Source: DRWZ01 sp964601505
GTDB lineage: Bacteria > Calescibacteriota > Calescibacteriia > Calescibacteriales > Calescibacteriaceae
Direction: 5' to 3'
DNA length: 6,741 bases
NCBI GenBank assembly: GCA_964601505.1
Contig: CAZRNR010000079.1
Span: 1 to 6,741, forward strand
The notes under the pieces were generated by a model. It saw nothing but the letters and a program-made list of their open reading frames with translations, did no database searches and was not told the DNA's origin. The stretch's first letter is position 1, and each line of letters opens with the position of its first letter. The position numbers were made by a program, and so were the translations under genes. Below are positions 1 to 4,604 of this stretch, piece after piece.

Positions 1-135
1 TGGTCTTGAAAGAAAATAGTATCCTCCTCCTTCATCTACAAGTTTTCTTACAAAGCGTGTCTTATCTACATAGTAAAAATTATCTTGCCTTATCTTCTCA
101 AAACTCTGTATCCCTATTGGTAGCTTCTTCCTCAC
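1..135 (-). CDS. AAA-ATPase-like / DUF1703-type protein, N-terminal fragment cut by window edge
   Basis: Reading the minus strand from a GTG at 133-135 gives 45 residues that run off the left edge in frame. The start KKLPIGIQSFEKIR, then YYVDKTRFVRKLVDEG and YYFLSRP, matches the typical N-terminus of the AAA-ATPase-like family (Pfam AAA-ATPase_like, usually followed by a C-terminal DUF1703 PD-(D/E)XK nuclease-like domain). In that family the SRP is normally followed by RRFGKS, the Walker A region, which would lie just outside the window. The cellular role of the family is not established; copies are often numerous in one genome. The start is weak: no Shine-Dalgarno sequence precedes the GTG, no ATG, GTG or TTG lies in frame between it and the upstream stop, and the frame stays open for about 18 codons upstream. 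The gene could therefore be intact or a remnant. Family call fairly sure, intactness unknown. Confidence 0.75.
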   Translation of the reverse strand, partial: MRKKLPIGIQSFEKIRQDNFYYVDKTRFVRKLVDEGGGYYFLSRP

Positions 136-587
136 AATACATAGAATATAAAGGTCATAAAAAAGTTTAAGATTTTTATTGTAGTTCTTTCACTTAAATG
201 AATTGTAAAGAAATTTTTATCTGTTTTTGCTTTGTTGCGCTCATCAAAAATTTTAAGTTTGCGTTCTCAAGGAAGTGAGATAATGGACACAACAAAAGAA
301 ACAGAAGAAAATATTTTCTGAAGGTTAAAAGTTTGTAATCTTTATCTGCTCAAAGCAAACATACATACAAATTTTCTTCTCTTTTCACTTCTTTCATTTT
401 GAAAATCTACATAAAAAACAGAGTTCTTGATGAGTTTATAAAATCATCTTCCGAAATGCAAAAGATTTAAAAGTCCCTAATCACTCTGCTTTCCAATAAA
501 ATTTCAATATGTTTAACTATGTTTGCAGCAAAGCAATTTTATATCAAAAAATAACAAACGATTTAAAAGAGTAATTAAGAATTAAAA
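136..587. other. Intergenic region upstream of recA, no convincing gene
   Basis: This stretch lies between the divergent AAA-ATPase-like fragment and recA and is strongly AT-rich with frequent stops in all frames. It holds no recognisable RNA gene. The only ORF with a plausible ribosome-binding site is a 12-codon one starting at 283 (MDTTKETEENIF), too short to call. A direct repeat TATGTTT occurs at 508-514 and 518-524, ten bases apart, about 80 bases before recA. It could be a binding site for a regulator but is weak on its own. I found neither a Bacillus-type nor an E. coli-type LexA box. Confidence 0.6.
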
Positions 588-589
588 GT

Positions 590-594
590 GGAGG
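590..594 (+). promoter_or_regulatory. Shine-Dalgarno sequence of recA
   Basis: GGAGG lies 11 bases before the ATG at 606. An upstream in-frame GTG at 588 overlaps this motif and would itself have no ribosome-binding site. RecA proteins commonly begin close to the residues that follow the ATG (MDPKREILEATLKELEKAFG), so the motif decides in favour of the ATG. Confidence 0.7.
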
Positions 595-605
595 TTCTAA
601 AGGAT

Positions 606-1715
606 ATGGATCCCAAAAGAGAAATCCTTGAAGCCACTTTAAAAGAGCTTGAGAAAGCTTTTGGTAAAGGTGTAATAATGAGACTTGGAGAAAAAGGAGA
701 TTTGAAAATTCCGGTATTTTCCTCTGGAAGTCTATCAATAGACATAGCTGTTGGTTGCGGTGGATTTCCAAAAGGAAGATTTATTGAAATATATGGTCCG
801 GAATCATCTGGAAAGACAACGATAGCATTACATGCTATTTCTTCTGTTCAGGCAAATGGTGGAACTGTCGCTTTCATAGATGCTGAACATGCACTTGATC
901 CAATATATGCCAAAAACCTCGGTGTTGATGTAGATTCACTTTTGATATCTCAACCAGATTACGGAGAACAGGCTCTTGAAATAGCGGAGCAATTAGCTTC
1001 AACAGGAGCAGTTGATCTGATAGTCATAGATTCTGTAGCCGCCTTAGTTCCCAAGGCGGAAATAGAAGGAGATATGGGAGATATGCAGATTGGACTTCAA
1101 GCAAGACTTATGTCTCAAGCTCTACGAAAACTCGTTTCAACTATAAGTAAAACAGGAACAACAATAATATTCACAAACCAGCTTAGACAAAAAGTAGGAG
1201 TAATGTTTGGTTCTCCTGAAACCACGACAGGAGGAATAGCTCTTAAGTTCTACGCTTCAGTAAGAATTGATGTCAGAAAGATAGAAATAATAAAAGAGGG
1301 AGAAAATCCAATCGGCTCCAGAGTAAAAATCAAAATAGCCAAAAACAAGGTAGCTCCACCATTCAAAGAAGCAGAGATCGACATAATATATGGTAAGGGC
1401 ATAAGTTATGAAGGTGAACTTATAGATACAGGAATTGAATATGGAGTGATAAAGAAATCTGGCTCATGGCTATCATATGGTGATGAAAAACTTGGTCAGG
1501 GTAGAGATCAGGCAAAATCTTTCCTTGAGGAACACAAAGAGATAGAGAGAGAAATAGAGATAAACATAAGAAAGGAGGCGGGAATTGATACAAATGTACT
1601 CACACACGACATAGTATGGTCTAAAAGAGAAAAAGGTAAATCAAAACAAGAGTTAGAAATATCAGAAGAATCAGAAGAAAAAACGGGTAAGAAAGCTAAA
1701 AAGAAAGCAGAGTAA
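606..1715 (+). CDS. recA: Recombinase RecA
   Basis: This is a complete 369-residue RecA, the ATP-dependent cytoplasmic strand-exchange protein of homologous recombination and co-protease of the SOS response. Visible in order: an N-terminal oligomerisation helix (about 1-30) ending in GKGVIMRLGE; Walker A GPESSGKTT at 64-72; the DAEHALDP segment at 92-99 with the ATPase glutamate at 94; Walker B LIVID at 138-142; loop L1 around EIEGDMGD (152-159); the NQLRQKVGVMFG segment and loop L2 PETTTGG (191-210) with the switch glutamine at 192; the KFYASVR core strand; and a C-terminal domain from about 270. The tail (about 340-369) is first acidic and then Lys-rich, whereas many RecA tails stay acidic. 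All catalytic motifs are intact and the length is normal. The start at 606 is preferred over GTG 588 on family alignment and ribosome-binding site. The MEMO gene follows after 19 bases, so the two are probably co-transcribed. Confidence 0.99.
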   Translation: MDPKREILEATLKELEKAFGKGVIMRLGEKGDLKIPVFSSGSLSIDIAVGCGGFPKGRFIEIYGPESSGKTTIALHAISSVQANGGTVAFIDAEHALDPIYAKNLGVDVDSLLISQPDYGEQALEIAEQLASTGAVDLIVIDSVAALVPKAEIEGDMGDMQIGLQARLMSQALRKLVSTISKTGTTIIFTNQLRQKVGVMFGSPETTTGGIALKFYASVRIDVRKIEIIKEGENPIGSRVKIKIAKNKVAPPFKEAEIDIIYGKGISYEGELIDTGIEYGVIKKSGSWLSYGDEKLGQGRDQAKSFLEEHKEIEREIEINIRKEAGIDTNVLTHDIVWSKREKGKSKQELEISEESEEKTGKKAKKKAE

Positions 1716-1734
1716 AGGAAATATAAAATAAGGA

Positions 1735-2535
1735 ATGATAGAGAGGAAACCAGCAGTAGCGGGAATATTCTACCCGGAATCTCCAGAAAAACTTCAAATG
1801 GCAGTTCGAGAATTAGTTTCAAAGTCCCATGAAACTAAAAAAGCAATTGCAGCAATATTACCACATGCAGGATATATATATTCAGGAAAAATAGCTGGGA
1901 AAACCATATCATCGATAAGTGTTCCGGAAAGGATTATAATACTTTGCCCAAATCATACGGGGTATGGAGAAGTAGTTTCTCTTTTTCCGCCCGGATCCTG
2001 GATTTTTCCTGGGTTCAGTGTGAAAATTGATGAAGAAATAAATAGTTTTCTTTCAAATTTCGAAATTTTTCAAATGGATACAGGGGCTCACTACAAAGAA
2101 CATTCTGCAGAAGTGCTTATACCATTATTACATTTCATAAATCCAAAGATAAAAATAAATGTGATATGTATCAGAACTCTTAGAAGGGAATCTCTAAAGG
2201 TAATAGCTGAAGCTCTAAAAGAAGTATATAAGAAATATGAAGATATCCTTATTGTTGCTTCATCTGATATGAACCACTATGAGGAAGATGATGTTTCTCG
2301 TAAGAAAGACAAAGCAGCTATTGAGAAGATAAAGGAAATAAATCCAGACGGGTTTTTAGATATTTGCTACAATATGAACATAAGCGTGTGCGGAGCTGCT
2401 CCAATATATTCTCTCCTCTCATTCTTAAAAGGTATAAAAGTGAAAAATTCAGAAGTTCTAGCTTATGGAAATTCTGGAGAAGTAAACGGAGATTTATCAT
2501 CAGTTGTCGGATATGCGGGAATAATCTTTTTCTAA
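1735..2535 (+). CDS. MEMO family protein (AmmeMemoRadiSam system protein B)
   Basis: A 266-residue protein of full family length, beginning MIERKPAVAGIFYP like other MEMO proteins. The fold is that of class III non-haem extradiol dioxygenases, but no dioxygenase activity is established for bacterial members and the function of the AmmeMemoRadiSam group is unknown. Conserved pieces: ILPHAGYIYSG (His44, matching human MEMO1 His49), CPNHTGYG (His74), DTGAHYKEHSAE (His119, His123), SSDMNHYEEDD (Asp178, His181), ISVCGAAPI (Cys219, matching human Cys244) and a GDLSSVVGYAGI end. The putative metal-site His and Cys residues are thus all present. It follows recA by 19 bases. The only close ribosome-binding candidate, AAGGA, directly abuts the ATG, so translation may depend on coupling to recA or on AGGAA near 1716. 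The usual partners, the AMMECR1 protein and the radical SAM protein, are not in this window. Confidence 0.95.
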   Translation: MIERKPAVAGIFYPESPEKLQMAVRELVSKSHETKKAIAAILPHAGYIYSGKIAGKTISSISVPERIIILCPNHTGYGEVVSLFPPGSWIFPGFSVKIDEEINSFLSNFEIFQMDTGAHYKEHSAEVLIPLLHFINPKIKINVICIRTLRRESLKVIAEALKEVYKKYEDILIVASSDMNHYEEDDVSRKKDKAAIEKIKEINPDGFLDICYNMNISVCGAAPIYSLLSFLKGIKVKNSEVLAYGNSGEVNGDLSSVVGYAGIIFF

Positions 2536-2541
2536 AAATAG

Positions 2542-2591
2542 AGATCTAAACACATTATACCAACGAATTTCAAAAGATAAAGTTTAGATTT
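2542..2591. repeat. Inverted repeat just after the MEMO gene
   Basis: ATCTAAAC at 2544-2551 is perfectly complementary to GTTTAGAT at 2582-2589, extendable by one G-T and one A-T pair to ten pairs, with a 30-base loop. It starts about 8 bases after the MEMO stop codon. It has few G-C pairs and no T-run behind it, so it is not a classical intrinsic terminator, but it could shape the 3' end of the recA-MEMO message. In sequence this AT-rich, chance occurrence is possible. Confidence 0.35.
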
Positions 2592-2661
2592 AAAACATAC
2601 AAAGCGAGATAGCATTTTCACAAATCTTCAATTTAAAATGTTGGACTACAGAAAATATCAA

Positions 2662-2731
2662 AAATATCTGGAGGTTTTCTACAATACGTAAATATGGTAG
2701 ATTTACCGTTTAATTTACGATTAAGATATTT
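2662..2731. repeat. Nested inverted repeat between convergent genes
   Basis: Three nested complementary pairs share one centre: AAATATCT (2662-2669) with AGATATTT (2724-2731), CGTAAAT (2687-2693) with ATTTACG (2713-2719), and GGTA (2696-2699) with TACC (2704-2707) around the 4-base loop at 2700-2703. The left side has a 17-base bulge between the outer and middle arms; the right side has 4 bases. Being mid-way between convergent genes, it could end transcripts from both strands or be a remnant of a mobile repeat. A T-rich stretch follows at about 2731-2742 on the plus strand, but the stems are weak. Confidence 0.4.
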
Positions 2732-2846
2732 CTATATTTTTGTATAAAACCTAAATAAAAGGAAGTCGAAACAATACTTCATTTAATTCATTTTAATGTA
2801 AGTTAAATCAAAGGCAAGATGTTTAATGATCTAATTTGGATATCCT

Positions 2847-3554
2847 CTAAAAAATTCTAATTTCGTTTATAACACCTGCTGAAAGAAGTCTTATATAAAG
2901 GTCGGCTACGACAACAGATATCAAACTAGCCCAGAAGAAGAATCCATGATTTCTATTAAGAGAACTGACAAATTTCCAAAAATGGTATATTACTGGATTT
3001 TGTGAATACACATCTACTCTCCCGCCTAAAAAATGTCTTAAGGAATGACATGAAGAAACATACAAAGTAAGAAACAGACTGTCTGCAAAGAGAATAATTG
3101 AACCAAGTCCAACAGTAAATCCCTGTTCCCAGAAAAAGCTCCTCAAAGCATGTATCCAGTGTATTGGGACAAAAATTATAGCCAAAAACAGAAAATATCT
3201 GTGAAGGTTCAGAAGAATGTATGGGAACGCTGATTCCCCTTTGTAATTCCTCTTAGGTTCTCTAACCATACACGCAGGTGGATCAGCGAAAATTGACCTG
3301 TAATATACTCTTCTACAGAAATAACAGGTAATTCTAAAACCAGCCGGGACCCACAATGTGAAGAAAGCCGGAGAAATCCAGGCACTTTTCAAAGGTAGTG
3401 GATAAATTGGAGATAGATATGATCCCCACTCAAAAAAATTCCCTTCTACTGCTCTAAATATTGAATATAATATCGCAAGCGAAAAAACAGAAGCGGAAGC
3501 CACAAGATCAACCCACCAAGCATCTGTTCTTGAGGTAGAAAAAGTTCTTTCCAT
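2847..3554 (-). CDS. Sdh1-type succinate dehydrogenase membrane subunit-like protein (SdhC-like)
   Basis: A 235-residue multipass membrane protein with about five hydrophobic segments (roughly 14-34, 58-76, 112-136, 148-168, 205-225). It resembles the membrane subunit encoded beside sdhA/sdhB in Actinobacteria (mycobacterial Sdh1; Rv0249c-like). Recognisable blocks are TDAWWVDL (10-17), GFRITCYFCRRVYYRS with ADPPACMVREP (72-100), LLNLHRYFLF (114-123), SSCHSLRHFLGGR (167-179), SSLNRNH and ADLYIRLLSAG near the end. Candidate cofactor ligands are Cys77, Cys95, His118, Cys169, His170 and His174; Cys80 appears to be an extra cysteine. A membrane-embedded Rieske-type 2Fe-2S cluster has been reported for mycobacterial succinate dehydrogenase; that these residues bind one here is inference. 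The frame stays open upstream to a TTG at 3668, which would give 273 residues. The ATG at 3552-3554 is chosen because the family similarity begins there. Neither start has a Shine-Dalgarno sequence. No sdhA or sdhB lies nearby. Confidence 0.78.
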   Translation of the reverse strand: MERTFSTSRTDAWWVDLVASASVFSLAILYSIFRAVEGNFFEWGSYLSPIYPLPLKSAWISPAFFTLWVPAGFRITCYFCRRVYYRSIFADPPACMVREPKRNYKGESAFPYILLNLHRYFLFLAIIFVPIHWIHALRSFFWEQGFTVGLGSIILFADSLFLTLYVSSCHSLRHFLGGRVDVYSQNPVIYHFWKFVSSLNRNHGFFFWASLISVVVADLYIRLLSAGVINEIRIF

Positions 3555-4167
3555 AATTTTGATAATTTTCACTGATATGCTAAAATTAAAAATAAAACAA
3601 ATTCTTTTTGTCCTTGAACCCGAAAATTCTTGACAAATCATACCATGCAAAGCAATGAGAATATTCAAATAGAATGAGAGATTTATAATCTAAGATCATA
3701 AAACTTGATTATGCTTAATGAAATAAAATTTTTTATGATTGTTAATTATGCTCCATACAAACCTTTTATTATTCACATCCTCTAAATTTACAACCTCATT
3801 GTATTGAAATTCTGAAGTATAAAGAAATAAAAAAAATAAAAAAATATTTATTTTCTTTAATCTACATCAGGGTACTTTAATAAACTATCTTTATTTCGCA
3901 TAAGAACATCGTGCCTAAATTACAATCTACTATTCAATAAAACTTTGAATCTCAACGATTGTCTAAAACATCGCTAATCCCACATAAATTTTTAAACTTA
4001 TGTATCTCACTCTGTAAAGGTTTTAATTTTAACTATGAAAGTAATGATCAAAAATCTTCAAGATAAATAACAATGTATCATAAATTTTATGAATAAGAGA
4101 AGATTTTATTTTTGAAAATTCAGAGAATGTATAATGATATTCCAATTTCTGCTATATTTTTATACCT
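3555..4167. other. AT-rich region between divergent genes, no convincing gene
   Basis: This stretch separates the minus-strand SdhC-like gene from the plus-strand cupin gene. Up to 3668 it could belong to the SdhC-like gene if the TTG start is used. The rest is nearly all A and T, with stops in all frames and no RNA gene that I can recognise. Small symmetric elements exist, for example CATAAA-T-TTTATG at 4079-4091 and two copies of ATTATGCT near 3706 and 3744. They are not remarkable at this composition. Promoters for both flanking genes should lie here. Confidence 0.55.
4153..4158 (+). promoter_or_regulatory. Possible -10 element placing a leaderless cupin transcript
   Basis: TATATT lies so that transcription would start about 7 bases later, at or just before the ATG at 4168. 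No Shine-Dalgarno sequence precedes that ATG, so a leaderless or nearly leaderless message would fit. No clear -35 box is placed 16-18 bases upstream. A better -10 match, TATAAT at 4130-4135, is an alternative that would give a leader of about 25 bases, also without a good -35. Confidence 0.25.
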
Positions 4168-4569
4168 ATGAGCGAAAATAAAGAAGAAATAGTTTCAGAG
4201 TTAATAAAAAAATATAAAACAGAACTTGACAAAGACATAAGACCTTGGGGTGGATACATAACCTTATGGGAAGATGAAAGATTCAAGGTGAAAATACTTT
4301 TTATTCTACCAAAAAAAAGGTTAAGTCTTCAAAGGCATAAACACAGAAAAGAAAAGTGGTTCATAGTCGAAGGGGAGGGACTTATAACAAAGGGAAACTC
4401 TAAATTCATAATGCGAGAAGGAAACTCAATGGTAATAGAAGAAGGTGAAATGCACAGAATAGAGAACATATCAGAAAGCAAAACACTCAAAATAATTGAA
4501 ATATGGTTAGGAGAAATTCTTGATGAAAAAGACATAGAAAGAATAGAAGATGACTTCGGTAGGATCTGA
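4168..4569 (+). CDS. Single-domain cupin, mannose-6-phosphate isomerase type II-like
   Basis: A 133-residue protein that matches the C-terminal phosphomannose isomerase (cupin) domain of bifunctional mannose-6-phosphate isomerase/mannose-1-phosphate guanylyltransferases. Family features in order: RPWGGY (25-30), the strand KVKILFILPKKRLSLQRHKHR (41-60) with metal ligands Gln55, His57, His59 and Glu62, the turn VEGEG (67-71), IEEGEMHRIEN (90-100) with the last ligand His96, LKIIEIWLGE and the closing DIERIEDDFGR. The nucleotidyltransferase domain is absent, as in stand-alone members, whose substrates are often not determined. By family it would interconvert mannose-6-phosphate and fructose-6-phosphate in the cytoplasm, but this is inference. 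HHHRxEHW of classical members is HKHRKEKW here; the expected ligand positions are kept. The GMC oxidoreductase gene follows 35 bases later on the same strand, suggesting an operon and perhaps a shared carbohydrate substrate. Confidence 0.88.
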   Translation: MSENKEEIVSELIKKYKTELDKDIRPWGGYITLWEDERFKVKILFILPKKRLSLQRHKHRKEKWFIVEGEGLITKGNSKFIMREGNSMVIEEGEMHRIENISESKTLKIIEIWLGEILDEKDIERIEDDFGRI

Positions 4570-4604
4570 AGATATTTTAAAACAAAGTAGGATTTATTAA
4601 TGAT

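Larger units (their letters stand above)
2536..2846. other. Spacer between convergent genes, no convincing gene
   Basis: The spacer between the 3' ends of the MEMO gene and the minus-strand membrane-protein gene holds two inverted repeats (2542-2591 and 2662-2731). A short open stretch with ATG at 2638 reads MLDYRKYQKYLEVFYNT before a stop and looks protein-like. It has no ribosome-binding site and no recognised relative, so it is not called as a gene. No rRNA, tRNA or mobile element was seen. Confidence 0.6.

Noticed and set aside
283..321. 12-residue ORF with an AAGGAAGTGAG-like site upstream
   Set aside because: Too short, no relative recognised, and no attenuator structure or amino-acid run that would make it a leader peptide.
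226..360. TTTGCTTTG near 226 and CAAAGCAAA near 352 as an inverted repeat
   Set aside because: Arms are over 100 bases apart and similar CAAAGC words recur across the window; not distinguishable from chance at this composition.
588..605. In-frame GTG start adding six residues to RecA
   Set aside because: The GTG overlaps the GGAGG motif that serves the ATG at 606 and has no ribosome-binding site of its own; RecA similarity begins at the ATG.
1508..1822. 104-residue minus-strand ORF across the recA end
   Set aside because: It is antisense to recA and the MEMO gene, which are both clearly real. Its runs of Leu, Phe and Ser are what antisense of Lys/Glu-rich coding gives.
2318..2549. Two ORFs of about 60 residues over the MEMO 3' end, one on each strand
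   Set aside because: Both are shadows of the MEMO reading frame, with no recognisable motif and no ribosome-binding site.
2638..2691. 17-residue protein-like ORF MLDYRKYQKYLEVFYNT in the convergent spacer
   Set aside because: No ribosome-binding site and no known family. The frame is open upstream for only about 18 further codons without a start, so chance or an old remnant is as likely.
3555..3668. 38-residue N-terminal extension of the SdhC-like protein from a TTG start
   Set aside because: The extension shows no family similarity, and no Shine-Dalgarno sequence precedes the TTG. The ATG at 3554 lies just ahead of the conserved DAWW block.
3828..3860. Runs of A and T resembling a terminator tail or repeat
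   Set aside because: No stem precedes them; they reflect base composition.
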